Assembly (NCBI GenBank): GCA_965228775.1
Contig: OZ245840.1
Span: 2,790,001-2,854,000 of the forward strand
Direction of reading: 5' to 3'
DNA from: JANQMY01 sp965228775
Lineage (GTDB): Bacteria > Pseudomonadota > Alphaproteobacteria > JANQMY01
DNA: 64,000 nt
Positions within the stretch are counted from its first letter, which is position 1. The number at the start of each line of letters is the position of its first letter. Below, piece by piece: positions 41,905 through 50,988 of this stretch. Made by a program: the position numbers and the translations under genes. Below the pieces are notes generated by a model. That model was not told the DNA's origin. It saw only the letters and a program-made list of their open reading frames with translations, and did no database searches.

Positions 41905-41944
41905 AAAAAAGAAAGAGCGGGCACCTCTAGGAGGTAACCCGCTC
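41905..41944 (-). terminator. Porin gene terminator
   Basis: On the minus strand GAGCGGG and CCCGCTC pair, enclosing a second stem (ACCTCC/GGAGGT-like), and the stem is followed by TTTCTTTTTT. It lies 33 bp past the porin stop and between convergent genes. Confidence 0.8.
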
Positions 41945-41976
41945 TTCCGCCATTCCCCTCGTGCGCAATGGCGGCG

Positions 41977-43146
41977 CTAGAAACTCAATTCTGTTTCCAA
42001 GAAAATCACAGTGCTGTCCTCATTGGAAGAGGCAGTTTGCGATTTCTGTAGTTCAAGGTTTTCCGTGCCCTCGATCTGGTACTTCCAGAACTGGACCCCG
42101 GCATTCAATTCAAATCTTGACCCAAAACGGTACCCGCCTGCAACCTCTAAAGCGTCACCTTCTTGGCGCTCACCCACCAGGGCGTTATCCTTTGAGGTGG
42201 CGGAGAGATAGGCAGCGCCAAGCGTCCAGGAACCGGCAGAATATGTGGCCCCCAGATCCCAAGCTTCGCTTTCCACCTGGTCATTCACGCGGCCGAAATT
42301 CAGGCCGAAAATATTGGATTCGCGGTAAGAACCACCCAGACTGAGGCCGCCATAGCCAATCTGACCGCCGACCCCCCATTCCTTCACCGTATCGGCGCCG
42401 GGAATGTCGATCTTGATCTTGGGCTCATTGTTACCGGTCAAATAAACACCGCTGACCGCGAAGGTCAGGTCTTCAAAGCTTTTCAGATAGCTGACGCCAA
42501 CCTCAAAAATCTCGCTTTGCTTGTCGAGCTGCTGCTTTTCAAACCGGCTGAGATCAAGCGTGGTTTCGATATCCGTCGGCCCACCTTCCGGTGTGTAGGA
42601 CATGCCCAGCTGAAAGCCTTCGATCCGAGGCGTGAAATAGATGATCTTGAGGTTATCGCTGGAAACGCCATTGCCCACATCGGTGCGCAGGTTAATGGGG
42701 CTCAGCGCGGGCAAGAACAGCTTGGAGTCGTTTGCACGCACATCCGTGGTCACATAAGGCGCCGAAAAGCTCAGCTGATCGGCAACGCCATCTTGCTTGC
42801 CAATTTCCAGCTTACCAAGGGCACCCTCTGCCCAAATGTAAACTTCTTCAACCCGGTCTTCGTTTCCAAAACCGGTCCGGTCTTTTGAAATCTCGCTGTC
42901 AAAGCCGATTTTGAGGCCGCCAGCCTCTTCTTCCTCAATGCCAGATGCGGAGGCAAAGGACGCCGTTTTCACGGCCGACAGCAGTGGGGCAGCCGCGGCT
43001 TGCTCAGCCGGCGGCACAACATAGGTGCTCACGCCAATGCGCATGGTGTCTGCAGCTGTCGCTTCAAACGCAAAAACGGACAGGCTCAAGGCGCCAACCA
43101 TGAGGCCCAATCCTAAGGAATCAGCGATTTTTACGTTCTTGGCCAT
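41977..43146 (-). CDS. Outer-membrane porin
   Basis: The 389-residue protein has a signal peptide (about residues 1-32, ending AFEATAA), then alternating amphipathic strands: GGLKIGFDSEIS, AEGALGKLEIGKQDGVADQLS, a constriction-loop-like PTDIETTLDLS, GVGGQIGYGGLSLGGSY, and a final aromatic strand ending STVIFLETELSF, with the C-terminal Phe required for BAM recognition. This matches the Gram-negative porin family common in alphaproteobacteria. The signal sequence is somewhat unusual, with a negatively charged Asp at position 9. It would allow passive diffusion of small solutes. Confidence 0.85.
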   Translation of the reverse strand: MAKNVKIADSLGLGLMVGALSLSVFAFEATAADTMRIGVSTYVVPPAEQAAAAPLLSAVKTASFASASGIEEEEAGGLKIGFDSEISKDRTGFGNEDRVEEVYIWAEGALGKLEIGKQDGVADQLSFSAPYVTTDVRANDSKLFLPALSPINLRTDVGNGVSSDNLKIIYFTPRIEGFQLGMSYTPEGGPTDIETTLDLSRFEKQQLDKQSEIFEVGVSYLKSFEDLTFAVSGVYLTGNNEPKIKIDIPGADTVKEWGVGGQIGYGGLSLGGSYRESNIFGLNFGRVNDQVESEAWDLGATYSAGSWTLGAAYLSATSKDNALVGERQEGDALEVAGGYRFGSRFELNAGVQFWKYQIEGTENLELQKSQTASSNEDSTVIFLETELSF

Positions 43147-43501
43147 GGTTCATTCGCCCCAACACCCTTTGGAGACACGGCAGAGGGGCTTATAATCCTG
43201 TTTTGCGGTGGAACCGCCACCAGCGGACACATGTCGCACTCGTTCTATTTTAATGGCGTTTTCGCCGGATCTGGTCAAGGTTGAATAGGTCTTGCCGCGC
43301 CGAATCCCGGCGAGCGTGACCTTCACGCCACAAACGTTTTGGAAATATGGCGTGATCACGCTGTGTGCTCAGCGAATTAATGCTTTCTGATGCGCGGAAA
43401 AACATATACTGAGGGAACCTTCTCAATTGCAGGCCCAATGAGCTTGACGCTATAAAGCGCGCGGAGTTTTGCGCCACCCAACAAGGAAATACGAAGGCCC
43501 T
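43147..43501. other. Intergenic region between the porin and DUF3576 genes
   Basis: No gene is supported here; a 69-codon minus-strand frame at 43150-43359 has no recognisable content. The stretch must hold the two divergent promoters; only the plus-strand one at 43427-43456 is recognisable. Confidence 0.5.
43427..43456 (+). promoter_or_regulatory. Candidate promoter of the DUF3576 lipoprotein gene
   Basis: TTGCAG (43427-43432) and TATAAA (43451-43456) are spaced by 18 bp. The predicted transcription start lies about 40 bp before the ATG at 43502. Confidence 0.4.
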
Positions 43502-44062
43502 ATGTTTCAGATGTCCCGGTTGAGCCGACCCCTTCAAAAGCTTGGTTTGTTAACCACGTTATTGCTGGCAAGCCTGACGCTTGCTGCGTGCGGCTCTGGC
43601 GGCAACAGCGAGTCTGGCGCCAAGAATACGGAAGTCACCGGATCGTCGGACGATAGCGGCTTTTTAGGCCTGTTTGGCGGCTCAAACGACAATGAAGAGT
43701 CGAGCGGCATTAAGCGCGGATCTGGCGCACCGACAGAAATCGGCGTGAACAGCTTCCTGTGGCGGGCCTCGCTGGACACCGTTTCGTTCATGCCGCTGCT
43801 TGAAGCGGACCCTTTCGGCGGTGTCATCATCACGGATTGGTATGCATCCGAAAATGCCCCGGATGAGCGATTTAAACTGACGGTCTACATTCTTGATAAG
43901 CGTCTGCGGGCCGATGGCCTTCGCGTGTCGGTTTTCCGGCAGGAACGTCAGAAGAATGGCGAATGGCGGGATTCATCGGTTTCCAGTGAAACCGCCATCC
44001 GGCTTGAGAACGCTATTCTAATTCGTGCGAGACAGCTCCGGATCGACACGATCCAAGATTAA
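43502..44062 (+). CDS. DUF3576 lipoprotein
   Basis: The 186-residue protein has a lipoprotein signal (LLTTLLLASLTLAACGSGG, lipobox LAAC) followed by a Ser/Gly/Asn-rich linker and a conserved domain: GVNSFLWRASLDTVSFMPL, DPFGGVIITDWYASENAPDERFKLTVYILDKRLRADGLRVSVFRQE and the terminal ETAIRLENAILIRARQLRI. DUF3576 proteins are found in alphaproteobacteria and are usually encoded upstream of leuS, as here. The function is unknown; a role in the cell envelope is inferred from the lipobox. The ATG at 43502 with GAAGG ahead is preferred over an in-frame ATG at 43469. Confidence 0.92.
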   Translation: MFQMSRLSRPLQKLGLLTTLLLASLTLAACGSGGNSESGAKNTEVTGSSDDSGFLGLFGGSNDNEESSGIKRGSGAPTEIGVNSFLWRASLDTVSFMPLLEADPFGGVIITDWYASENAPDERFKLTVYILDKRLRADGLRVSVFRQERQKNGEWRDSSVSSETAIRLENAILIRARQLRIDTIQD

Positions 44063-44139
44063 AAAACCGGCGCGGCCTGCCGCGAAACAAAGCTACAGCC
44101 TGCCGCGTCCGCTTCTTTCCATCATGAAGGACGAAGACA

Positions 44140-46737
44140 ATGTCGCGCTATAACGCCCGAGTCGCCGAGGCGAAATGGCAAAAAGCGTGGGATGATAAGG
44201 GGACGTTCCGCACCAGCAACGAATCCCAGAAGCCCAAATATTATGTTCTAGAAATGTTTCCGTACCCGTCGGGACGGATCCATATCGGCCATGTGCGCAA
44301 CTACACCATGGGCGACGTGCTGGCCCGGTATAAACGGGCCACCGGACACAATGTGCTGCACCCGATGGGCTGGGACGCCTTCGGCATGCCCGCGGAAAAT
44401 GCCGCCATGGAAAAGAAGGTTCATCCGGCGGATTGGACCTATTCCAATATTGACGCCATGCGGGCTCAGCTGAAGATGATCGGCTTGTCGATCGATTGGA
44501 GCAGAGAGTTTGCGACCTGCGATCCCTCTTATTATCGTCATCAGCAGGCCTTCTTCCTGGAACTTGTCGAGGCTGGCGTCGCTTACCGAAAATCCGCACA
44601 GGTAAACTGGGATCCGGTCGATCAGACGGTGCTGGCCAACGAGCAGGTCATTGATGGCCGGGGTTGGCGGTCCGGCGCGCTGGTCGAAAAACGGGAGCTG
44701 ACCCAATGGTTCTTTAAGATCACGGACAAAGCGGAAGACTTGTTGGCCGGTTTGGAAACATTGGACCGTTGGCCGGAAAAAGTCCGGCTTATGCAGAATA
44801 ACTGGATTGGGCGCTCTACAGGGGTTCATCTGACATTTCAGTTGAGCACGCCGGACAAGCACCCGGCCGCGTCAACGGCTCCAAGGACCCTGGACGTCTA
44901 CACGACCCGGCCGGACACGCTGTTTGGCGCAAGTTTCTGTGCCGTCTCCGCCGACCATCCGCTGGCCCAAAGCATTGGCGAGAAGATGCCCGACGCTCAG
45001 GCCTTCATCGATGAATGCCGTCAAAGCGGTACCAGCGAGGCGGAGCTGGAAACCGCCGATAAGCGGGGATTTGATACGGGACTGCTGGCGGATCACCCCT
45101 TTATTCCCGGCAAGAAACTGCCCGTCTATATCGCCAATTTCGTGCTGATGGACTACGGCACCGGCGCGATCTTCGCCTGCCCGGCACATGATCAGCGCGA
45201 CCTGGATTTTGCGCGAAAGTATGGGCTTTCCGTCATTCCGGTGGTTCTGCCCTCCGGGGAAGACCCAGCCACGTTTGAAGTTAAAGACGAGGCGTATACC
45301 GGCGACGGCGTGATCTTCAATTCAGACTTCCTGGATGGATTGGCCATTGATGACGCCAAACAGGCGGTCGCCGATCGCATCGAAGCGGGTGGTTTTGGCT
45401 ATCAAACCACCAATTTCCGTTTGCGCGATTGGGGCGTGTCGCGGCAACGCTATTGGGGATGTCCTATTCCCATCATCCACTGCCCTTCCTGCGGACCGGT
45501 GCCTGTCCCCATGGCAGATTTGCCGGTGGAGCTGCCCAAGGACATCACATTTGACCGGCCGGGCAATCCACTAGAACGTCATCCCACATGGAAGAATGTC
45601 GCCTGTCCTAAGTGTGGCGCGGACGCCCAACGGGAAACCGACACGCTGGATACGTTTGTTGACTCATCCTGGTATTTCATCCGGTTCTGCAATCCAGAGG
45701 CGGAGACAGGCGCCGACCCGCAAGCGGTATCGTATTGGCTGCCTGTGGATCAGTATATTGGCGGCGTGGAACACGCGATCCTCCACCTGCTTTATGCCCG
45801 TTTCATCACACGGGCACTGAAAGATTTAGGGCATGTGAAAGTGGCGGAGCCTTTCGCCGGATTGTTCACGCAAGGCATGGTGTGCCACGAAACTTATCAG
45901 GACAATGACGGGGCATGGGTGCCGGCGGAAGACGTTACCTATGACGGCGGCAACGCCGTTCACCGGGAAACCGGCGCGCCGGTGAAAGTGGGCCCGGTCG
46001 AGAAGATGTCCAAGTCCAAAAAGAACACGATCGATCCGGAGACCATCATCGATCAGTATGGCGCAGACACTGTGCGCTGGTTTGTTCTGTCGGACACACC
46101 ACCGGAGCGCGACATCGAATGGACGTCTGCGGGCATTGAAGGGTCTTGGCGTTTCACGCAGCGATTGTGGCGCGCCATTCAAGGCGCTCAGGAGTCACTC
46201 GCGACTTCCACCGCCGGGCAAACAGAAAAAGCCGATGCGGCCGCTCTCGCCCTGCGCCGTGGAACACACAAAGCCATTGCCGACATTACCGGCGACATTG
46301 AAGGGTTCCGCTTCAATCGTGCTGTTGCCCGCATCTATGAGCTCACGACTATGGTTCAAAACTTTGTTGGGAACGAAGCCTATTCAAAGGCGGAGCATGA
46401 AGCGCTGCGCGAGGCGGCCGAGACATTGGTACAAGTGGTGGCGCCGATGATGCCGCATCTGGCGGAAGAAGCGTGGGAATCCCTTGGCCAGTCCGTCATG
46501 TTGGCGGATGCGCCTTGGCCGCAGGCAGATCCGGCCCTCGTCAAGGATGACGTCATCAAGATGGCCGTTCAGGTGAATGGCAAGCGGCGGGCCGAGATTG
46601 AAGTGGCACCGGACTTGGAAAAAGATAAAGTAGAAGAAATCGCCCTTGGCGAGGATTCGGTAAAGCGGGCCCTGGATGGCAAGGACCCGCGCAAGATCAT
46701 TGTGGTGCCAAATCGGATAGTGAACATTGTCGCCTAA
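44140..46737 (+). CDS. leuS: Leucyl-tRNA synthetase
   Basis: The 865-residue class I synthetase has the HIGH motif in YPSGRIHIGHVRNYTMGD, the CP1 editing domain (about 225-420, with YTTRPDTLFGASF and the conserved DYGTGAIFACPAHDQRD), the catalytic-domain second half with YIGGVEHAILHLLYARF, KMSKS in VEKMSKSKKNT, and the anticodon-binding and C-terminal domains ending KIIVVPNRIVNIVA. It charges tRNA-Leu and edits errors. The ATG at 44140 follows GAAGGACGAAG. Its stop overlaps the lptE start by 11 bases. Confidence 0.97.
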   Translation: MSRYNARVAEAKWQKAWDDKGTFRTSNESQKPKYYVLEMFPYPSGRIHIGHVRNYTMGDVLARYKRATGHNVLHPMGWDAFGMPAENAAMEKKVHPADWTYSNIDAMRAQLKMIGLSIDWSREFATCDPSYYRHQQAFFLELVEAGVAYRKSAQVNWDPVDQTVLANEQVIDGRGWRSGALVEKRELTQWFFKITDKAEDLLAGLETLDRWPEKVRLMQNNWIGRSTGVHLTFQLSTPDKHPAASTAPRTLDVYTTRPDTLFGASFCAVSADHPLAQSIGEKMPDAQAFIDECRQSGTSEAELETADKRGFDTGLLADHPFIPGKKLPVYIANFVLMDYGTGAIFACPAHDQRDLDFARKYGLSVIPVVLPSGEDPATFEVKDEAYTGDGVIFNSDFLDGLAIDDAKQAVADRIEAGGFGYQTTNFRLRDWGVSRQRYWGCPIPIIHCPSCGPVPVPMADLPVELPKDITFDRPGNPLERHPTWKNVACPKCGADAQRETDTLDTFVDSSWYFIRFCNPEAETGADPQAVSYWLPVDQYIGGVEHAILHLLYARFITRALKDLGHVKVAEPFAGLFTQGMVCHETYQDNDGAWVPAEDVTYDGGNAVHRETGAPVKVGPVEKMSKSKKNTIDPETIIDQYGADTVRWFVLSDTPPERDIEWTSAGIEGSWRFTQRLWRAIQGAQESLATSTAGQTEKADAAALALRRGTHKAIADITGDIEGFRFNRAVARIYELTTMVQNFVGNEAYSKAEHEALREAAETLVQVVAPMMPHLAEEAWESLGQSVMLADAPWPQADPALVKDDVIKMAVQVNGKRRAEIEVAPDLEKDKVEEIALGEDSVKRALDGKDPRKIIVVPNRIVNIVA

Positions 46738-47434
46738 CAGTTTCGTTGAGAAATATCGTCAAGGACTTACCGCAATAGCCGGAGGCATTGCTCTGTTGGC
46801 TCTGGCTGGATGCGGCTTTCAACCTCTGTATGGCGAGAATAACGCGCTCAGCGCTGAAGGTGTTCCGGGCAATGTGGTCAATGAGCTGTCGCAGATCGCG
46901 GTTTACGTTTCCGTATCAGAGGATGCGGATGGACGCGGCAGCGGCTTGGTAGGCTTCGAAACACGCAACCAGCTTATCGATTTGCTTGGCAGCAATGGGT
47001 TGTCGACGGCCAAATACAATTTGAGACTTCAGCTCCGTGGCGTGCGGCGGGGGCTTGCCGTGCAGTCGGACGCATCGGTAACGCGCTTCAACTACCTCCT
47101 CCAGGGAAACTATCAATTGGTCGACAATGCGTCGGGCAGCACGGTCTTGAGTGGCCGGTCACGATCCTTTTCCGCGTACAACGTGGTTGATTCAGAGTTT
47201 GCAACGGTGACGGCACGCCGGGATGCCGAATTCCGCGCGGCCCGCAATATCGCCGAGGATATGAAACTTCAACTGGCGCTGTTCTTCAAAAGCGGACAGA
47301 GCTGGCGGAAGGACAAGGAAGAAGAGAGCGGCGTCGCGGACGAATTACCCTCTTACGAGAAAGGCAGCCCGCGCCTGCCGGATGATCGTCCTGTGGGAGC
47401 GCCGCCTCCAGAGGATAATGTTTCCGATTCATGA
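46727..47434 (+). CDS. lptE: LPS-assembly lipoprotein LptE
   Basis: The 235-residue protein is recognised by its lipoprotein signal with lipobox ALAGC (Cys29) and the following GFQPLYGE signature, and by its place between leuS and holA, the conserved neighbourhood of lptE. LptE plugs the LptD barrel in the outer membrane and helps insert LPS. It starts at a TTG (46727), overlapping leuS by 11 bases. The final 50 residues are low-complexity and probably disordered. Confidence 0.9.
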   Translation: MSPNSFVEKYRQGLTAIAGGIALLALAGCGFQPLYGENNALSAEGVPGNVVNELSQIAVYVSVSEDADGRGSGLVGFETRNQLIDLLGSNGLSTAKYNLRLQLRGVRRGLAVQSDASVTRFNYLLQGNYQLVDNASGSTVLSGRSRSFSAYNVVDSEFATVTARRDAEFRAARNIAEDMKLQLALFFKSGQSWRKDKEEESGVADELPSYEKGSPRLPDDRPVGAPPPEDNVSDS

Positions 47435-48486
47435 AGCTGAAGCCCGCCGAGGTCGACAAGGTTCTGAAGGACCCCGGGCCGTTGGTGGCAGCCCTTATCT
47501 ACGGCCCAGACACAGGCTTGGTGAGTGAAAGGGCAAGCACCCTTGGCCGCGCCATTGCCGAAGATCTAAACGATGCCTTTCGTGTTTGCTCACTGACTGA
47601 AGGGGACATAAAAGGTGACCCGGCAAGACTGTCCGATGAAGTGGCTGCTATCTCTATGCTTGGCGGCAGGCGCCTGATCCGTATAAGGATCAATGGCGAT
47701 AGTACAAGTAAAGTACTAGAAGAGTTTTCGAAGAATGCCGAAGACAATGGACCGTCCGGAGATGGTTTCGTCGTCATCGAGGCCGGTGACCTCGGACCTA
47801 GATCCTCTGTACGCAAATTATTTGAAAAGAGCAAGGTGGCAGCTGCCATTCCTTGCTATGCGGATGACGCCCACGCCGTTGAAAGGCTGATCGATCAGTC
47901 TTTGGCCAAGGCCGGTTGGCGCGTGTCACCGGAAGCGATGGGGTATTTAGTGGGTCATTTGGGGAATGACCGTCAGATCACGCGGCAGGAAATTGAGAAG
48001 CTCTGTCTCTATCTTGGCCAAGCGGATGAGAAAAGTATTGTGCGCTTGGAAGATGTGGAAGCAGCGATTGGCGATGCCAGCGCCCTCACCGTAGAGGTTT
48101 TGGTGGATGCCGTGGGCAGCGGTGATGTGGATCGTGTGGATCAAGAACTCGGCAGAAGTTTTGAGAGTGGCCAGAGCGCGGTGGGTCTTTTGAGAGCGGC
48201 GATCAATCATTTTATGCGGCTTGCCAGAGTTGCCGAACTGCGGCGCCAGGGGGAACCGTTGGACCGGGCACTCGGGAAACTTCGGCCGCCGGTGCATTTC
48301 AAACGGAAGCGGAGTTTTGAGTTTCAGTTGGGTGTTTGGAAACCGCCCATTCTCAGCCAGGCAATCGATTTGCTATTAGCTGCCGAAGCCAAGTGCAAGA
48401 CAACCGGAAATCCAGACACGCTTATCTGTGCCGACACATTTGTGAAGCTGTCTGTGAAAGCTCGTAGTTTGAAGGCGCGCCGCTAG
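47431..48486 (+). CDS. holA: DNA polymerase III subunit delta
   Basis: The 351-residue clamp-loader delta subunit shows VAALIYGPDTGLVSERA at the start, LSDEVAAISMLGGRRLIRIR, a sensor region, CYADDAHAVERLIDQSL, the conserved GNDRQITRQEIEKLCLYLG helix and a C-terminal collar (KRSFEFQLGVWKPPILSQAIDLLLAAEAKCKTT). It opens the beta clamp for loading on DNA. Its ATG overlaps the lptE stop (ATGA), so leuS-lptE-holA are probably one unit. Confidence 0.93.
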   Translation: MKLKPAEVDKVLKDPGPLVAALIYGPDTGLVSERASTLGRAIAEDLNDAFRVCSLTEGDIKGDPARLSDEVAAISMLGGRRLIRIRINGDSTSKVLEEFSKNAEDNGPSGDGFVVIEAGDLGPRSSVRKLFEKSKVAAAIPCYADDAHAVERLIDQSLAKAGWRVSPEAMGYLVGHLGNDRQITRQEIEKLCLYLGQADEKSIVRLEDVEAAIGDASALTVEVLVDAVGSGDVDRVDQELGRSFESGQSAVGLLRAAINHFMRLARVAELRRQGEPLDRALGKLRPPVHFKRKRSFEFQLGVWKPPILSQAIDLLLAAEAKCKTTGNPDTLICADTFVKLSVKARSLKARR

Positions 48487-48525
48487 AGCCGTTTTGCGTT
48501 TCAATTAAAACCAAAACGGCTCTAG
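48483..48525. terminator. Inverted repeat spanning the holA and parB stop codons
   Basis: CTAGAGCCGTTTTG (48483-48496) and CAAAACGGCTCTAG (48512-48525) are perfect 14-base complements around a 15-base loop. The TAG stop of holA lies in the left arm and that of parB in the right, so the hairpin is symmetrical for both convergent genes. There is no T-run after either arm, so it may protect 3' ends or cause Rho-dependent release. Confidence 0.55.
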
Positions 48526-49436
48526 AGACCGTCTGAACCTGCAGCCAGGCGCCGGCACACATCGTCCAACTGTTCCAGCGTTTTGTAGCTGATTTTTAGA
48601 ACACCGCCTTTGTCTCCATGATCGTCGATAAGGACCTTCAGTCCGAGAGATCGAGAGACATTGTCTTCCAACGCCCTTGTATCGGCATCCTTATGCACGG
48701 GCGCTTTGGCATTTTGGGGTTGCTTCGTTGCACCCTCTTTCTTCGACTTGGCCAGTGCCTCCGTATCGCGAACGGAAAGGTTCCCTTCGATGATCTGCTG
48801 GGCCAGCTCTAGTGGCGCATCGGATGTAATCAGTGCACGGGCGTGACCTGGCGTCAACGCACCTTCCTTCAAATGACCCTGGACAGCGTCTGGCAAAGAT
48901 AGAAGCCGGAGGGTGTTTGCGATGTGGCTTCGGCTTTTGCCGATGGTCTTAGAAAGCTGCTCCTGCGTGTGACCGAAATTCTCGATCAATGTTTCATATC
49001 CCTTCGCCTCTTCAATGGGATCCAGATCGGCCCTCTGAATGTTTTCGACGAGAGCAATCTCAAGCGTTTCCACATCGTTGAGCGTCTTTACGACCACCGG
49101 AATTTCGTGAAGCTGCGCCTTCTGTGCGGCGCGCCAGCGCCTCTCGCCGGCGACAATTTGATACCTGCCCTGTTCCCGAGGATGCGGCCGCACCAGGATC
49201 GGCTGCAATATGCCGTTCTCTCGAACCGACTTCACAAGGTCTTCTAGATCCTCGGCGCGGAAGGTCCGCCGCGGCTGCAAGGGGTTTGCCTCGATAAAGG
49301 CGATGGGCAGTTTTTGACTAGAACTAGGTTCTGATGATTTTGCTTCTTGCGGGGGCTCCTCGCCCAAAAGGGCGGAAAGCCCTCGGCCTAAACGCGTCGG
49401 TTTTTTCTCCTGAGCCACAGCGTTTTCCTCTGCCAT
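48522..49436 (-). CDS. parB: Chromosome-partitioning protein ParB
   Basis: The 304-residue ParB has an N-terminal RLGRGLSALLGEEP segment, the CTP-binding/CTPase region with ANPLQPRR, RENGILQPILVRP and GERRWRAAQKA, the helix-turn-helix DNA-binding part (GHTQEQLSKTIGKSRSHIANTLRLLSLP) and a C-terminal dimerisation domain. It loads at parS, slides as a CTP clamp and stimulates ParA. Two perfect parS sites lie at 50917 and 52909. The gene follows parA by 15 bp. Confidence 0.97.
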   Translation of the reverse strand: MAEENAVAQEKKPTRLGRGLSALLGEEPPQEAKSSEPSSSQKLPIAFIEANPLQPRRTFRAEDLEDLVKSVRENGILQPILVRPHPREQGRYQIVAGERRWRAAQKAQLHEIPVVVKTLNDVETLEIALVENIQRADLDPIEEAKGYETLIENFGHTQEQLSKTIGKSRSHIANTLRLLSLPDAVQGHLKEGALTPGHARALITSDAPLELAQQIIEGNLSVRDTEALAKSKKEGATKQPQNAKAPVHKDADTRALEDNVSRSLGLKVLIDDHGDKGGVLKISYKTLEQLDDVCRRLAAGSDGL

Positions 49437-49451
49437 TTGCGAACCTTACTA

Positions 49452-50357
49452 TTAGACCGATTGACTGATTTGGACCGCGCGGTTTGCGCGTTCTTTCTGA
49501 ATGATTTCGCTGGCCAGACGGATATAGGCCTGGCTGCCAGCGCATTTGTAATCATACAACAGGGCCGGTTTCCCATGAGACGGCGCCTCGGAAACGCGGA
49601 CATTGCGTGGAATGACGGTTCGGTAGACTTTCTCACCCAGGGGAGAGTCCCGCACATCAGCTGCAACCTGATCAGACAGTTTGTTGCGCTGATCAAACAT
49701 GGTCAGCACCACGCCAAGAATTTCCAGATTCGGATTGAGGTTGGCCTGCACGCGCTTCACCGTATGGACGAGCTGGGTAAGGCCTTCCAATGCGAAAAAC
49801 TCGCATTGCAGGGGAACGATAATCGACTGCGCCGCGGTCATGGCATTGATGGTCAGTAGCCCAAGAGAAGGGGGGCAGTCGATCAATATATAGTCGAGTG
49901 GTCTATCACCGGTATCCTTCGGATCAAACTCGTGCTTGGGCGGTGACTGACGTAGGAAATCTTCAACGGCATCCAGCAAACGGTGTGCCCGGCGGTCGAA
50001 ATCAATCAACTCCAGCTCGGCGCCGGAAAGATCCACCGTGGACGGGATAATAAAAAGACCGGGAATACGGGTGGAGGTAACGGCGTCACTGAGAGGATTA
50101 TCCCCCATCAGCACATTATAGGAAGATACGTCGCGCGCGGCCCGATCAATACCAAGCCCGGTGCTGGCATTTCCTTGAGGGTCCAAGTCCACAATCATCA
50201 CTTTTTCCCCGACAGCGGCCAAAGCTGTTCCTAAATTGATCGCGGTCGTTGTCTTACCGACCCCGCCCTTCTGATTGGCCACCACAATCACCCTCGTCCT
50301 AGAGGACGCAGCTTGCGGAGTCGGGGCAACAGCAGCAGTGCTTTCAGACACGCTCAA
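49452..50357 (-). CDS. parA: Chromosome-partitioning ATPase ParA
   Basis: The 301-residue Walker-type ATPase shows the deviant Walker A VVANQKGGVGKTTTAINLG, Walker A' in VDLDPQGNASTGLGI, and Walker B DYILIDCPPSLGLLTINAM. It binds DNA non-specifically as an ATP dimer and moves ParB-parS complexes. It overlaps rsmG by 14 bases, within the conserved mnmG-rsmG-parA-parB order of alphaproteobacteria. Confidence 0.97.
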   Translation of the reverse strand: MSVSESTAAVAPTPQAASSRTRVIVVANQKGGVGKTTTAINLGTALAAVGEKVMIVDLDPQGNASTGLGIDRAARDVSSYNVLMGDNPLSDAVTSTRIPGLFIIPSTVDLSGAELELIDFDRRAHRLLDAVEDFLRQSPPKHEFDPKDTGDRPLDYILIDCPPSLGLLTINAMTAAQSIIVPLQCEFFALEGLTQLVHTVKRVQANLNPNLEILGVVLTMFDQRNKLSDQVAADVRDSPLGEKVYRTVIPRNVRVSEAPSHGKPALLYDYKCAGSQAYIRLASEIIQKERANRAVQISQSV

Positions 50358-50970
50358 GATCTCCTATGAGCAGGATTTTTCCGTGACTATGAGTTTGGCT
50401 CGGCACAGCCTCGACGGTCATATTCCAACATTTATGGGCTAGGGTCAATTCATCATCAAGATCTTGTCCCTTGTGAAAGGCACAAACTCCCCCTGTTGCC
50501 AAGAGCGGATACGCCCATTCCAGTAGTTGAGAAAGGGGCGCACAGGCCCGGGCCGAGACAATATCTGACTTTTCTGAGGCGCTTTGGGTTTCAATTCGCT
50601 CATTATGAACGATCGCATTGGCCCCACTTACCCGTATCGCTTCCTTCAGGAAAAGCGATTTTTTTCGATTACTTTCAATGAGCCGAACCGGAGATGCTTC
50701 TCTCGGGCGCAGGATTGCTACCACAATGCCCGGAAACCCCCCGCCTGAGCCTAGATCAACCCAGCGGCCAGTCGGCCAATTGGGGACGATATTCTGAAGC
50801 TGGGCTGAGTCGGAGACATGACGCTCCCAGATCTCAGCCTCGGTGGATGGTGCGATCAGGTTGATACTCTTTTGCCACTTTTTGAGAAGCCCCACATAGG
50901 CCTCCAATCGCTCCATTGTTTCACGTGAAACATCGTGCCGGTCACGAAACTCTTTAGCACCAAATGCCAT
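50344..50970 (-). CDS. rsmG: 16S rRNA (guanine527-N7)-methyltransferase RsmG (GidB)
   Basis: The 208-residue methyltransferase shows YVGLLKKWQKSINLIAPST, the SAM motif WVDLGSGGGFPGIVVAI, RLIESNRKKSLFLKEAIR, and the SARACAPLSQLLEWAYPLL segment. It adds m7G527 in 16S rRNA; loss gives low-level streptomycin resistance in other bacteria. A perfect parS lies within its first codons (50917-50932), where the encoded residues are HDVSRETME. Confidence 0.96.
   Translation of the reverse strand: MAFGAKEFRDRHDVSRETMERLEAYVGLLKKWQKSINLIAPSTEAEIWERHVSDSAQLQNIVPNWPTGRWVDLGSGGGFPGIVVAILRPREASPVRLIESNRKKSLFLKEAIRVSGANAIVHNERIETQSASEKSDIVSARACAPLSQLLEWAYPLLATGGVCAFHKGQDLDDELTLAHKCWNMTVEAVPSQTHSHGKILLIGDLERV
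50917..50932. other. parS: parS site 1 (inside rsmG)
   Basis: The 16-bp palindrome TGTTTCACGTGAAACA is identical to the universal chromosomal parS consensus and is bound by ParB. It lies in the beginning of the rsmG coding sequence, about 1.5 kb from parB. Confidence 0.97.
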
Positions 50971-50988
50971 GGAGAAGACCTAAAAGAC

